DNA of 64,000 nucleotides, from assembly GCF_004339545.1 (NCBI RefSeq), contig NZ_SMGD01000011.1:558001-622000 (forward strand). The letters run 5' to 3'. The stretch comes from Celerinatantimonas diazotrophica. Its GTDB lineage: Bacteria > Pseudomonadota > Gammaproteobacteria > Enterobacterales > Celerinatantimonadaceae. Of this stretch, positions 8,710 to 18,986 are shown piece by piece. Position numbers and translations under genes: made by a program. The notes beneath the pieces were generated by a model. That model had not been told where the DNA came from, did no database searches, and saw nothing but the letters and a program-made list of their open reading frames with translations. How positions within the stretch are numbered: the first letter of the stretch is position 1; the number at the start of each line of letters is the position of its first letter.

Positions 8710-9906
8710 ATGAAGCAAATCCCTATCACTATACTCAATGGCTTTTTAGGTGCGGGCAAAACAACGCTGATGCGTCACTTGCTAGTACAAGCTCATCAGC
8801 AAAACATGGCTGTCAGTGTGATCGTAAATGATATGAGTCGCCTGGATATCGATGGTGTATTAATTGCCAATACAGACGTCGTGAGTCAGGAGCAGGATAA
8901 TTTTATCTCTATCAGTGGCGAAAACATTAGTTCTGATAAAGGATTAGCGCTTCTAGATGACGCCATTGAAACACTCATTCAGGCTCCCCAACAACCTGCC
9001 TGGATTTTGCTGGAAACCTCAGGCAGTAGTCACCCATTACCACTTATTAAATATCTGCAGCAACACCGCCAAGTTGAACTACACGGAGTATTAGCGATAG
9101 TCGATGCGCTGATGCTGCAAAATGACTATGACAGTGCTCAAGCACTTATCCCAGCATTAGAACGCAATTTGTCACAAAACATTCGCCATATCGAAAACCT
9201 ATTATGCGAGCAAATGATGTTCGCAACTGAAGTATTACTCAGTAAAAATGACAGGTTAAGTGCTTCTCAAATTCAGCAAATCGCGCAAGCGATTCATCCG
9301 CTGAACCCTTATGTAAATATCATTGCACTGTCATGGGGACATCTTAATCTTGCGACTGTGTTAGAAGCCCCTATTTATAATTTTCATCGCGTTGAAAAGC
9401 TGATTGAAGAGCTGGAAGAGACGGTTTCTCAAAGTATGAATTCAGCCAGTCCCGAGCAGATGGTCGCCAGAGTGATTAGCGATGACCGTCCTTTTCATCC
9501 ACAGCGGCTTTATGACACCTGCCAACAGCATCTGGGGCGTCAAGTCTACCGCAGTAAGGGCTTCTTTTGGCTTCCCACTCGCGATGATATGGCGTTGTTG
9601 TGGAATCAGGCGGCTGGGAGTATCAGTTTAGAACTGGTTAGTTACTGGCGCTCTGGTATTCTGCAGGATCAACAACAGCACTTAAGCGCAGAGGAAAAAG
9701 CCACGCTCAATACGCAAATAGCCGCCCAAGCAGGACGTTTTGGGGATCGCCGCTGCCATTTAACGGTGATTGGTATTGCCGAACAAGTGGCTGCATTTGC
9801 TCGCTCATTACAACAGTGTTTTCTGACTGAAGATGAAATTCTCGCTTGGCAAAATGGCGCTGCATTTGATGACCCGTGGCCGAAACGCTTGGTTCGTCTC
9901 AGCTAA
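8710..9906 (+). CDS. CobW/COG0523-family GTPase lacking the CxCC metal motif
   Basis: A 398-residue G3E GTPase. The Walker A loop GFLGAGKTT spans residues 11-19, and a CobW C-terminal domain follows (RPFHPQRLYDTCQQHL, then FGDRRCHLTVIGI). Members deliver zinc, cobalt or other metals to client enzymes, normally through a CxCC motif after the third strand. Here that position reads SISGENISSDKG (residues 69-78) with no cysteine. The C-terminal region still contains the GDRRxxLxxIG strand of long COG0523 proteins. The role is therefore uncertain: a metallochaperone with other ligands, or a GTPase with a non-metal job. No clear Zur box is seen upstream. Confidence 0.8.
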   Translation: MKQIPITILNGFLGAGKTTLMRHLLVQAHQQNMAVSVIVNDMSRLDIDGVLIANTDVVSQEQDNFISISGENISSDKGLALLDDAIETLIQAPQQPAWILLETSGSSHPLPLIKYLQQHRQVELHGVLAIVDALMLQNDYDSAQALIPALERNLSQNIRHIENLLCEQMMFATEVLLSKNDRLSASQIQQIAQAIHPLNPYVNIIALSWGHLNLATVLEAPIYNFHRVEKLIEELEETVSQSMNSASPEQMVARVISDDRPFHPQRLYDTCQQHLGRQVYRSKGFFWLPTRDDMALLWNQAAGSISLELVSYWRSGILQDQQQHLSAEEKATLNTQIAAQAGRFGDRRCHLTVIGIAEQVAAFARSLQQCFLTEDEILAWQNGAAFDDPWPKRLVRLS

Positions 9907-9918
9907 CGCCCATTCATG

Positions 9919-9942
9919 AAAAAGCCACCTGATTCAGGTGGC
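9919..9942 (-). terminator. Hairpin with U-tract on minus strand
   Basis: GCCACCTGA and TCAGGTGGC (9924-9942) form a 9-bp stem. The run of five T follows it only on the minus strand. It lies just after the CobW-family gene, which runs on the plus strand, so it would act as a weak or bidirectional stop. Confidence 0.55.
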
Positions 9943-10264
9943 AAATCGGGATGGATTATAATCGCTCACGCAGACCATTGTTTCAGTTCTCAGTCAACGA
10001 TAGATTGATGCAGTCAGTGGGCAATTCATCTTTATGACGACATTATTTGGACCGGCTATCTTCAGCCATTGCCAACGGCCCAACGCAGGTGTTCATATTT
10101 CCGGTAATTTGTTAAATATTTGTATAAATATCAGCGACTAATTTGGGCTTATATCACTTAAATTCGAAACAAGATCAAATATTTTTCACTTCAATAAAGC
10201 AACTTAATTTGATTGGTTTATCCTTAATAAAGAAAACCGTTTCAAATTGCTAAAGGAGCTTTTT

Positions 10265-10339
10265 ATGAACTGTCAATGCGCTTATATCAACAATCACTGC
10301 TCACATTTTTGGCTATCGCGTTATCCCCGCCCCCGTTAA
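10265..10339 (+). CDS. Short ORF, possible leader peptide upstream of oadGAB (24 codons)
   Basis: AAAGGAG is followed by TTTTT and an ATG opening a 24-residue peptide, MNCQCAYINNHC then SHFWLSRYPRPR and stop. It is cysteine-rich at the start and ends in Arg-Pro-Arg-Pro-Arg-like residues. It lies about 210 bp before oadG. A palindrome ATTTATGT/ACATAAAT (10401-10425) follows it. A strong ribosome site with a very short frame before a metabolic operon is the usual look of a regulatory leader, but I recognise no known family. The rest of the 640-bp gap (9943-10264 and 10426-10548) shows no other gene. Confidence 0.4.
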   Translation: MNCQCAYINNHCSHFWLSRYPRPR

Positions 10340-10548
10340 AGATGTAAAGGCTCAAAATACGGTTGTCACGGTTTAGCATCTAGCATGCCGCCGACATCCA
10401 ATTTATGTTTTTGTCGTACATAAATCCGTGCCAGGTTGATACTCATACTAAAGACGACTGATACAATTTAACGAATACCAATAACGCCATCATTCGTCGC
10501 CATGAGTTTCTGTTTGAATTTTACTCATTGAACGATTCAGGTCTGATT

Positions 10549-10824
10549 ATGAACGAAGAGTTATTATCAGAAGGCCTTACATTAATGATGTTGGGAATGG
10601 GGTTTGTTTTTCTATTCTTGCTCTTTTTGGTCTTCATGACGCAACTGATGTCGAAAATAGTCGCTCGCTTAGAAAAAAACCAACGAGTGACAGAGTCTCC
10701 CGTCAGTACATCAATTCCCACCGATACTAATACTACACCAACACACGATGAACTCATTGCCGTATTAACGGCTGCCGTTCACCATCATCGGGCAATTCAA
10801 TTAAAACAAAATGCCAGAGGTTAA
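10549..10824 (+). CDS. oadG: Oxaloacetate decarboxylase gamma subunit
   Basis: A 91-residue protein with a single membrane helix near the N terminus ([21 protein letters not shown]) and a hydrophilic C-terminal tail, the OadG layout. The gamma chain anchors the alpha subunit to the membrane beta subunit and contributes a C-terminal Zn site in characterised systems. HHH-like residues near the end (VHHHRAIQ) may play that part. The ATG at 10549 is preferred to an in-frame TTG at 10528. The gene is first in the oadGAB operon, 5 bp before oadA. Confidence 0.85.
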   Translation: MNEELLSEGLTLMMLGMGFVFLFLLFLVFMTQLMSKIVARLEKNQRVTESPVSTSIPTDTNTTPTHDELIAVLTAAVHHHRAIQLKQNARG

Positions 10825-10829
10825 TTGTT

Positions 10830-12650
10830 ATGGATTTACAAAAAAAAGCCGTCGGAATTACCGATGTCGTATTAAGGGATGCACACCAATCTCTGTTGGC
10901 CACGCGCATGCGTTTAGAAGATATGCTGCCAGTTGCGGCACAATTAGATGATGTAGGTTATTGGTCTTTAGAATGCTGGGGAGGCGCTACATTTGACAGT
11001 TGTATCCGCTTTTTAGGCGAAGATCCTTGGCAGCGGCTACGCGAACTAAAAAAAGCGATGCCTAAAACACCACTCCAAATGCTCTTACGTGGACAAAACT
11101 TACTGGGATACCGCCATTACGCCGATGATGTCGTCGATGCATTTGTGGAACGAGCCGTCGCTAATGGTATGGATATTTTTCGTGTCTTTGATGCACTCAA
11201 CGACGTCCGCAATATGCGCTGTGCCATTAAGGCGGTCAAAAAACAAGGTGCCCATGCCCAAGGCACACTCTCTTATACCACCAGCCCAGCCCATACTCTG
11301 CAAACCTGGATTGATACCGCTGAGCAACTTGCTGAAATCGGTGTCGATTCCATTGCGATTAAAGATATGTCGGGGATTTTAAGCCCTTCAGTTGCCAGTG
11401 AACTGATTCAAGTGTTGAAAAAGCAGGTCGATGTGCCATTGCACCTGCACTGCCACTCGACCGCTGGTCTGGCGGATATGACCATGCTTAAAGCAATCGA
11501 AGCTGGAGTCGATCGAATTGATACAGCGATCTCATCATTAAGTGGAACCTACGGCCATCCAGCCACCGAAGCGATGGTTGCGGCACTAAAAGACACCCCG
11601 TTCGATACCGGGCTGGATATTGCCAAACTCGAAAAAATTGCAGCCTACTTTCGCGATGTTCGTAAAAAATATGGTCAGTTTGAAGGACAAATGCGTGGTG
11701 CTGATTCTCGAATCCTGGTTGCCCAGGTTCCTGGTGGCATGCTCACCAATATGGAAAATCAGCTCAAACAGCAACATGCATTGGATAAACTGGATGCCGT
11801 TTTAGAAGAAATCCCGCGCGTCCGCAAAGACTTAGGATACCCGCCACTGGTCACACCATCGTCACAAATTGTCGGCACGCAAGCGGTATTTAATGTCATC
11901 ACTGGCGAACGCTATAAAACGATTACCAAAGAAACAGCCGCTATTTTACGAGGTGAATATGGTAAAACCCCACTCCCCGTGGATCCCAAACTTCAGGCTC
12001 AGGTGACCGCTGAAAAACCTGCGATTACAGAGCGTCCGGCCGATTTTATAGAACCGGAAATGCAACATTTGAGCAAAGAGGTCGAAGAACAAGCCGCTCA
12101 AAAAGGCATCACGTTAGCCAATAACAGCATAGAAGATGTACTGATCATTGCCTTGTTTAATCAGGTCGGCTGGAAATATTTGGCCAACCGGAATAACCCT
12201 GAAGCCTTCGAACCGAAACCTCAGGTTGCCCAAGCTCCAGTCGCCAAACCAGAGCCAAAAGCGCCGCCGATGAAACCGGCACCCAGCGATGTCTATACCA
12301 TTACCGTGAATGGCCAACAATATGTTGTAAAAGTGGATGAAGGCGGTGAAATTCAACAGCTCAACCAGCAGTCCTCCGCACCTGCTCCCGCATCGCCTGA
12401 AACGGCCTCGGCACCTGTTCAGGCTAACAGCGCTGCCGGCAACGTTATGCAGGCGCCTTTATCCGGCAATATTTGGAAAATTGCCGCCAAAGTAGGCCAA
12501 CATGTCGAAATTGGAGACGTGTTGCTGATACTCGAAGCGATGAAGATGGAAACCGAGATCAAAGCCGCTTGCAGTGGCACTGTAGCGCGAATTGATATCC
12601 ATGAAGGAGATGCAGTTGAAGCAGGTGAGCCACTGCTGGTGATCGCGTAA
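10830..12650 (+). CDS. oadA: Oxaloacetate decarboxylase alpha subunit (biotin-carrying carboxyltransferase)
   Basis: A 606-residue protein. The N-terminal carboxyltransferase TIM barrel covers about 1-270 ([19 protein letters not shown]; metal-binding [20 protein letters not shown] with the carboxylated lysine). A conserved carboxylase domain runs to about 460, then a Pro/Ala-rich linker, then a C-terminal biotinyl domain with the EAMKMETE biotinylation site near residue 571. It transfers CO2 from oxaloacetate to biotin for the Na+-pumping beta subunit. It is in an operon with oadG and oadB (11 bp downstream) and supports citrate or other anaerobic C4 metabolism and Na+ gradient formation. 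Confidence 0.95.
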   Translation: MDLQKKAVGITDVVLRDAHQSLLATRMRLEDMLPVAAQLDDVGYWSLECWGGATFDSCIRFLGEDPWQRLRELKKAMPKTPLQMLLRGQNLLGYRHYADDVVDAFVERAVANGMDIFRVFDALNDVRNMRCAIKAVKKQGAHAQGTLSYTTSPAHTLQTWIDTAEQLAEIGVDSIAIKDMSGILSPSVASELIQVLKKQVDVPLHLHCHSTAGLADMTMLKAIEAGVDRIDTAISSLSGTYGHPATEAMVAALKDTPFDTGLDIAKLEKIAAYFRDVRKKYGQFEGQMRGADSRILVAQVPGGMLTNMENQLKQQHALDKLDAVLEEIPRVRKDLGYPPLVTPSSQIVGTQAVFNVITGERYKTITKETAAILRGEYGKTPLPVDPKLQAQVTAEKPAITERPADFIEPEMQHLSKEVEEQAAQKGITLANNSIEDVLIIALFNQVGWKYLANRNNPEAFEPKPQVAQAPVAKPEPKAPPMKPAPSDVYTITVNGQQYVVKVDEGGEIQQLNQQSSAPAPASPETASAPVQANSAAGNVMQAPLSGNIWKIAAKVGQHVEIGDVLLILEAMKMETEIKAACSGTVARIDIHEGDAVEAGEPLLVIA

Positions 12651-12661
12651 GCGGGAGAAAA

Positions 12662-13966
12662 ATGATGGACAACATAATGGGTCTTATCAATAACTTTGGG
12701 ATCTTCCATCTAAGTTGGGGACAAGTAGTCATGATTATCGTCGGCCTGATTCTACTGTATCTGGCCATCGTTAAACATTTTGAACCCCTACTGCTGATTC
12801 CCATCGGATTTGGTGGTATTTTGGCAAACCTGCCCGACATCGGTTTAGCCTTGTCTGCAGTGGATAATGCACTGCATGCCGCGCATCCTGAGGTACTCAA
12901 TCAATTTGCCAGTATTTTACAAATTGACCAAAGTACCGTCGGAGCAATTAAAGAGGCGATGCAACATGCCTCTCCAAAACAGTTAACCGAACTACAGTGG
13001 ATCGCGGAGAAATTTCAATACACCAATGGCATGCTGTATCAGTTTTATGAGTTAGCCATTGCCTCTGGCTCAGGCCCACTCATTATCTTTATGGGGGTTG
13101 GAGCGCTCACTGATTTTGGCCCTTTACTGGCCAATCCGAAGACCTTACTGTTAGGTGCAGCCGCGCAATTTGGTATTTTCTCGACCGTGTTGGGAGCGAT
13201 TGCCTTAGATAGCTTGGGAGTGATTCACTTTAGCTTAGCGCAGGCGGCTTCGATTGGGATTATTGGGGGTGCAGACGGTCCCACGGCGATTTATGTTTCA
13301 AGCTTATTATCACCAGAGTTGCTTGGAGCCATAGCCGTCGCGGCTTATTCATATATGGCGCTGGTTCCACTGATCCAGCCACCGATTATGCGCGCGTTGA
13401 CCACTCAGGCTGAACGTCAGATTAAGATGCACCAACTGCGGAAGGTCAGCAAAACCGAGAAAATTGTTTTCCCGATCATGTTGCTCCTTCTGATCGCCTT
13501 ACTGCTACCTTCGGCTACCCCGCTTTTAGGCATGTTTGCCTTTGGGAACCTGATGCGTGAGTGTGGCGTGGTTGAGCGGTTATCTCAAACGACCCAAAAT
13601 GCCCTGATTAATATCGTGACGATTTTCTTAGGGCTAGCGGTAGGTTCTAAATTGATTGCCGAACGCTTTTTGCAGCCACAAACTATCGGCATTTTGATAT
13701 TAGGCGTCCTTGCATTTTGTGTAGGTACGGCCGCTGGCGTACTGATGGCTAAAATATTAAACAGGTTCTTTAAGGAAAAAATGAACCCACTTATTGGCAG
13801 CGCTGGCGTATCTGCGGTACCAATGGCAGCCAGGGTATCCAATAAAATCGGTTTAGATGCTGACCCGCAAAACTTTCTCTTGATGCATGCCATGGGACCA
13901 AATGTTGCAGGAGTTATTGGCTCAGCAGTCGCCGCAGGAGTGATGATTAAATATGTATTAGGTTAA
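12662..13966 (+). CDS. oadB: Oxaloacetate decarboxylase beta subunit (Na+ pump)
   Basis: A 434-residue polytopic membrane protein. The two signature blocks of the carboxybiotin decarboxylase beta chain are present: [16 protein letters not shown] with the Na+-linked aspartate, and [19 protein letters not shown] with the asparagine and serine of the second site. It decarboxylates carboxybiotin and drives Na+ export. The start could be 12662 or the next ATG at 12665; GCGGGAGAAA precedes both. It is the last gene of the operon and is followed by a bidirectional terminator shared with the facing T6SS operon. Confidence 0.95.
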   Translation: MMDNIMGLINNFGIFHLSWGQVVMIIVGLILLYLAIVKHFEPLLLIPIGFGGILANLPDIGLALSAVDNALHAAHPEVLNQFASILQIDQSTVGAIKEAMQHASPKQLTELQWIAEKFQYTNGMLYQFYELAIASGSGPLIIFMGVGALTDFGPLLANPKTLLLGAAAQFGIFSTVLGAIALDSLGVIHFSLAQAASIGIIGGADGPTAIYVSSLLSPELLGAIAVAAYSYMALVPLIQPPIMRALTTQAERQIKMHQLRKVSKTEKIVFPIMLLLLIALLLPSATPLLGMFAFGNLMRECGVVERLSQTTQNALINIVTIFLGLAVGSKLIAERFLQPQTIGILILGVLAFCVGTAAGVLMAKILNRFFKEKMNPLIGSAGVSAVPMAARVSNKIGLDADPQNFLLMHAMGPNVAGVIGSAVAAGVMIKYVLG

Positions 13967-13971
13967 GTGAA

Positions 13972-13996
13972 AAAACGGCGTGTAAGCGCCGTTTTT
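13972..13996. terminator. Bidirectional terminator between oadB and vasL
   Basis: AAACGGCG, loop TGTAA, then GCGCCGTTTTT on the plus strand. On the minus strand the same stem is followed by six T. It can stop both oadGAB and the facing T6SS operon. Confidence 0.85.
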
Positions 13997-14113
13997 ATTC
14001 GCATAATATTCAACCGCAATAGCATCATTCACGATAAGAGAATTAGCCGCTTTGCTGCTGGTTTTCTATATTCTATATGAAACCCCATCAGAGAAAGTAG
14101 GCTCATGGTCATT

Positions 14114-15355
14114 TTATGAGTGAGAAGGAATGTGGCTGGCTAACTGGTCCATCTGACTATGAATGGCCTTAATGCGCTGATTCAATTGTTCAAGTTGCTC
14201 ACGCGCCTGACGAACATGCGCACCTTCAAGCAATTTTTCAATATAAGCCATCTGCCCATAAACAGGTGACAAACTTTGTGAATAGCCACTTAAGGTTTTA
14301 GCCAAACGTTGTGCCTGCCAGTAATTGTGTTTAGCAAACGCCTGTTCCAGGTTAGCAAAATCAGTCCGAGCCTGGCGGAATTTATCCAGCTGCTGGCGAT
14401 AGAGTGAAAGATCATGCTGATTTAAATGCGTATAATGTTTTTTTAACTTTTCGACTTGTGAATCATTGGGATATAGCCGGCTTAAGGTGTCGATCAAGGC
14501 ATTCACCTGATGGTTACGCCAATAGACCGGACGCTGATTGAGTTGTTGAATGCGCTGATAATAAAGCGCCTTAAATTCATCTTGGTTGGCATGCAACTCG
14601 GTATGGCTAAAACGCTGAGCAATATCCTGCCCTTGTTTAAGAGTTAATGCTTTGGGTTCTATCTGTTGAGAACTTAATGCTGTCCATAAAGGCGAGAGCT
14701 GTTCGGCGTGATTTTTAAGCGCCATAGGCGTCCCTACCACAATAGCCAAAACGCCCCCAACAATCGCCCAACGAAGCCGCATCCCCCAAGTGGCTTTGTT
14801 GACAACTTTTACTCGCTCACTCGGGGCATTAAAGGCTCGCTCAAGCTTATCAATTTGTTCAAAAATGCTAAGTCCTAGAGCATCCCACCCTTGAATTTGT
14901 TCTTGTTGTAGTTGCTGTATCTGCTCATCTAATGCCTGGCAAGCCCGCTCACATCGATAAAGCTCACGCAGCTGTTCTAGATTAGGATTTAACCGCTTCA
15001 GTTCAGGAATAACAAGGCTGGTCTGCCAGTTGAACAGTTCTAAGCGCCGCTGGGCAGGAAATATCGACTGTTCACCAAATTTATCGAGCACCTCATATTC
15101 AAGCTCCAACGCATCTGCCAAACCACTGATGCCCTCGACTTTTAAACTAGCCACACAGTAATAGCTGGCTAACAATAAGTCGCTGCCAGAAGAGCGAATC
15201 AAACTCTGACAATCGTTATAAATTTTTTGCCAATCACACCCACCGCTTAACGGATTAAACCGACGATTTACCTCACTACGGATCTGCTGATATAACTCAT
15301 TGTCGCGCAGCTGACGCTCGTCATCGACAATTTTAAAGCGGTTCATTTGTATCAT
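14114..15355 (-). CDS. vasL: T6SS accessory protein VasL (ImpA N-terminal domain plus membrane segment)
   Basis: A 413-residue protein. The first roughly 125 residues resemble the ImpA_N domain also found in TssA (GLADALELEYEVLDKFGEQSIFPAQRRLELFNW). A glutamine-rich helical stretch follows, then one membrane helix near 195-212 (WAIVGGVLAIVVGTPMAL), then a long helical C-terminal part typical of VasL. In Vibrio-type systems this TssA-like membrane protein caps or stabilises the distal sheath end. It is last in the operon, after tssM. A hairpin with a T tract sits between the two, so its level may be lower than that of upstream genes. Confidence 0.85.
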   Translation of the reverse strand: MIQMNRFKIVDDERQLRDNELYQQIRSEVNRRFNPLSGGCDWQKIYNDCQSLIRSSGSDLLLASYYCVASLKVEGISGLADALELEYEVLDKFGEQSIFPAQRRLELFNWQTSLVIPELKRLNPNLEQLRELYRCERACQALDEQIQQLQQEQIQGWDALGLSIFEQIDKLERAFNAPSERVKVVNKATWGMRLRWAIVGGVLAIVVGTPMALKNHAEQLSPLWTALSSQQIEPKALTLKQGQDIAQRFSHTELHANQDEFKALYYQRIQQLNQRPVYWRNHQVNALIDTLSRLYPNDSQVEKLKKHYTHLNQHDLSLYRQQLDKFRQARTDFANLEQAFAKHNYWQAQRLAKTLSGYSQSLSPVYGQMAYIEKLLEGAHVRQAREQLEQLNQRIKAIHSQMDQLASHIPSHS

Positions 15356-15366
15356 TAAAACAACTC

Positions 15367-15397
15367 ACAAAAACACCAGTCTCCAAGCAGAGACTGG
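15367..15397 (-). terminator. Terminator-like hairpin between tssM and vasL
   Basis: On the minus strand CCAGTCTC, loop TGCTTG, GAGACTGG, then TGTTTTTG. It ends 11 bp before the vasL start and may act as an intra-operonic attenuator. Confidence 0.6.
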
Positions 15398-15410
15398 TTA
15401 TGAACGATTA

Positions 15411-18400
15411 TTAATAGAGGTTTTTCGAGATCTTAAAGCTTTTGAACAAAGCATCCGTAAATGGATTGCCATCGACCTCAGAGGTTAATTTGTACGTCAC
15501 ATGGCCACCGTCGATATTAAACCGATACTTCACACTCGTATCACTAGAGCTGACAATGCGTCCATGATCCAGTAAGCGGAAAAATGCCCAAGGCCCCTGA
15601 ATTGTGATACTCCGTGGTGAGACATTATTTAATGTCGGCACTAAGGTCAGCTTCGAAGAAGCTGAAGAGCGTAAGCTATTCGGCCACATCAAGTTCACAC
15701 TCTGTTTTGCACCATGGGCATATTCAACATACTGGCCATCGACATTGATAATGGCGCGCATTTTATTGCCCGTGAGATCAACTGGCTCCAGTGCAAACTC
15801 AACATCCAAGGCACCTTTACGGTTAAAGAATGCATGCTGAATCTTCTGTGCATGTGCAATCTCGTGCATCACCTTCGCGCTAATCAGACCATTTTGCCCG
15901 CCATCGCTTAAAGACACACCTTCATCTTCAAACATTTTAAGTTGATGGTTGTAGAACTGATCAATCACCCCACCCGGCGCAAAAAAGTCACTAAAGTCTT
16001 TCAGTGAAACATCAACATTCGAGTGTGGATTAAATGGGTAACGAGACGCCAATTTCTGTTCAAATTGCTGATACACATCCTTCTGCCAACGCGTCTGTAA
16101 ATAACCAATAGCCTGCTGTTTCACGGTCAGCCAACTTTCATCGGCTAGTTTTTTAACGAGCTTATTCATCGGTGAAGGTAAACCAGAAGCAATCCTCTCA
16201 AGCGTATAAATTGGGTCTGAATCTTTCAGGCTAAGGCGGGCTTTGGTTGCCTCTAGCGCAGCTTTGCCCATGCTTGGAGCACTCTGAATCGATTTAAGGT
16301 ATTCATTGAGTGAACTAATCGCATCCATCACTTCATTCATATAAGCAGGCTTGCCGTCGGTACTGGCAATCAACCCATTCAGTTTGCTAAATGGGTCAGC
16401 GATTCGAGCAGCGGTCGCATATTTACTGGTTTTCATCAATTCCATACGCGCCGCATCATCTTTAGGCATATCTGGGAAAAGTTGGGTATTTTGCGATAGT
16501 GTCTGCAGCAGTCGATTGTAGGGTTGCATCCCCCCAACCACATTGCTGAGGACTTCAATGGCATCATTGATATTGGTGAAATACTTCACATCCACATGAT
16601 TGATCGCTTCACGCCAATAGTGCGTGTAATCGGCCACATACAGATCTCGAATGTGCGCTCGTAACACATCTTTATCTGCTTGACTGTATTGGGCACTCTT
16701 GCGCTCGCCTAAGACCCAACTGTCGATCATGGCCAAATTAGAAACCGATGCTAACTGCGGCAGAAAATATTTTTTAAATCCATGCGCTGTATATAACTGT
16801 GGAATTTCAAGTGTCTGTTTTGGCGTGTTAGAGGCGTCAAACACCACGTTATAAACGGGTCCAACCTGTTTTGGCAATTCTAACGGAGCGCCCAAGACCA
16901 AGGCCGCATTTTGCTGAAGATTACGGTACACCCGTTGTGCCACCGGGATCTGACTTAACCGCATCTGGATATTTGCGATCAGCTGATCATATGGCTTAAG
17001 TATAGCGATCGCTTGCGGATCTCCCTCTTTTTGCAAAGCTTCAAGATCCGTATGATCCATTGCATAATCTAAATGGCTCATCAACATCTGCTGCGTCTGT
17101 GGTTGCCCGGGATATTCTTTCTGCCAATATTTACGAAAGTAATCTTCCACATAATTTTTACGCCGGCCACTTTGATCCGTCATCATTCGATACACGCGCA
17201 GCAAAGTAAGACGTTGTTCATCGGTTTTCGCTTCACTCATTTGCATGACGAGTTGACGCAGCAACACGGGCAAATACTGCAAACGCAGTGCTTCTAAATA
17301 GCTCGTCTCAACCTTCGGACCGATGGATTTTCCCTGATAAAGCCCCATATCCGCCACGCCCGGTGTTCGTTGGCGATAGAAACCAAATTCAAGAGTGGCA
17401 TCACGCAACATATTCAACGGTGGCAACAGGGCTTTTTCGTCTTTACCACGCCAGGAAACATCTGCATATTGTTTTTTATAAAGCTCAACCCGCTTGAGCA
17501 CCTCTTGGGCCTGAGCACTATTGATCATGTAGTAGCGCTGCCAGCCGCCGATCAGCATCACCGAAGCAATGAGACACACAATAGTCGAGAGCAACAGCAC
17601 TCGTCGTTTACGCTGAGCGGCACGAAAGTTATCTGAGGCCAAACCAGCTTCTGGATAAATAATCCGTTGGAACAAGTTTTTGGTGAAATAAGTCGTCGAA
17701 CTGGCTGCATCCTGAGCACTGTTAATCACCCGACTTAATCCATAACGACGCGCTGACGCGTCAACATAAGCGTCCGATGGCACACCTTGTTGATAAACCG
17801 AGGTTAAATAAACTCCGCGAACCAGCGCCGAAGTCGAGAACTGGTCACTGGCCAGAGCATCGTTAAAGAACTGTTTGAGAACATCGAGTAACCCCGCAAT
17901 CTGGCGAGCAAAGCTGTAGATAGCCGTACGATCTTCTTCATCTGCGGCCTGTTGCAACGCTTTCGGAAGACCCGCATTAATCCGCTCGATAAAGGCGCGA
18001 TATTCCTGTTCAAATTCGCTCAACCATTTATCCAGATCACTGACTGAATCTAACGTGAAAGTAAAGCCCATGACATCATCACGCTGTTCTTTGGTGTATT
18101 CACGAAAGAACGGTTCAAAACCATACAATAGATCCAGCTTCGTCAGCGTAATGTACACGGGCATACGAGTGGAGAGAATTTCCATCAGTTCACGCAATCG
18201 AGCCCGCAATAACGTGGCATAAGCACGTCGTTCAGAAACCGAGGTGGTCGCCAGATGAGCAATATCCAGCGCAATCACGACACCGTTGAGGGGACGGCGG
18301 CTGCGCGTACTTTCTAACCATTTGACAAAATGTAGCCACAATCGACGCTCCATTTCACCATCATTATCAGGGTCATTATGGCGCTGCGTTAACAGCTCGC

Positions 18401-18974
18401 CATCCGGGTCGATTAATACCGAATCATCGCCAATCCACCAATCAAATGAATAAGGATTTTCACTTTTTTTACCCGAGGCCCGAAGCACATTTGAAAACAC
18501 AAAATCCTGACCCGAGCGGTTAATTAAACTCGTTTTTCCTGCATTTTCCAGCCCTAACACCAGATACCAAGGTAAGGCATAGAGATAATTCCGCCTGTTT
18601 AAACTCTGGCGCATCCCACTCATGACTTTATCCAGCTCAACCTGCTGGCGTTCTTCATAGCGCTGGATCGGGTCTTCTTGTAGTTGCAGCTGATGACTTT
18701 GTGAAGCCTGTATTTTATGCAACTTATGCCACTGCGCCAGAGCCCACCAAATAATGAAGATTAAGGTGCAAACACTGCTGGCCAATCCGCGAGCCATAAT
18801 TGAGGCTAAAGGATGAGAGTCTTTGATGCTTAACCATGGGCCGGCCCACCAAATAGCGACCTGAGCCAGAATAAACACCAAGATAATCAATAATGGCAAA
18901 GACGATTGCAATGCACCCAATAAGGGTTTACAGAGCTTTTTTAAAAATTTGCTAACTAACTGAAACATAATCAA
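15411..18974 (-). CDS. tssM: T6SS membrane complex protein TssM (IcmF/VasK)
   Basis: A 1187-residue protein with two N-terminal helices (about 26-46 and 64-83) and a cytoplasmic GTPase-like domain with an intact Walker A loop GLENAGKTS at residues 141-149. A third helix lies near 455-478 (VLLLSTIVCLIASVMLIGG), followed by a large periplasmic region ending in the TssM C-terminal beta domain. TssM forms the trans-envelope channel with TssL and the lipoprotein TssJ. Length and domain order are normal for the VasK type. It is preceded by tssA with a 12-bp gap. Confidence 0.95.
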   Translation of the reverse strand: MIMFQLVSKFLKKLCKPLLGALQSSLPLLIILVFILAQVAIWWAGPWLSIKDSHPLASIMARGLASSVCTLIFIIWWALAQWHKLHKIQASQSHQLQLQEDPIQRYEERQQVELDKVMSGMRQSLNRRNYLYALPWYLVLGLENAGKTSLINRSGQDFVFSNVLRASGKKSENPYSFDWWIGDDSVLIDPDGELLTQRHNDPDNDGEMERRLWLHFVKWLESTRSRRPLNGVVIALDIAHLATTSVSERRAYATLLRARLRELMEILSTRMPVYITLTKLDLLYGFEPFFREYTKEQRDDVMGFTFTLDSVSDLDKWLSEFEQEYRAFIERINAGLPKALQQAADEEDRTAIYSFARQIAGLLDVLKQFFNDALASDQFSTSALVRGVYLTSVYQQGVPSDAYVDASARRYGLSRVINSAQDAASSTTYFTKNLFQRIIYPEAGLASDNFRAAQRKRRVLLLSTIVCLIASVMLIGGWQRYYMINSAQAQEVLKRVELYKKQYADVSWRGKDEKALLPPLNMLRDATLEFGFYRQRTPGVADMGLYQGKSIGPKVETSYLEALRLQYLPVLLRQLVMQMSEAKTDEQRLTLLRVYRMMTDQSGRRKNYVEDYFRKYWQKEYPGQPQTQQMLMSHLDYAMDHTDLEALQKEGDPQAIAILKPYDQLIANIQMRLSQIPVAQRVYRNLQQNAALVLGAPLELPKQVGPVYNVVFDASNTPKQTLEIPQLYTAHGFKKYFLPQLASVSNLAMIDSWVLGERKSAQYSQADKDVLRAHIRDLYVADYTHYWREAINHVDVKYFTNINDAIEVLSNVVGGMQPYNRLLQTLSQNTQLFPDMPKDDAARMELMKTSKYATAARIADPFSKLNGLIASTDGKPAYMNEVMDAISSLNEYLKSIQSAPSMGKAALEATKARLSLKDSDPIYTLERIASGLPSPMNKLVKKLADESWLTVKQQAIGYLQTRWQKDVYQQFEQKLASRYPFNPHSNVDVSLKDFSDFFAPGGVIDQFYNHQLKMFEDEGVSLSDGGQNGLISAKVMHEIAHAQKIQHAFFNRKGALDVEFALEPVDLTGNKMRAIINVDGQYVEYAHGAKQSVNLMWPNSLRSSASSKLTLVPTLNNVSPRSITIQGPWAFFRLLDHGRIVSSSDTSVKYRFNIDGGHVTYKLTSEVDGNPFTDALFKSFKISKNLY

Positions 18975-18986
18975 TCGATTCCTGAC

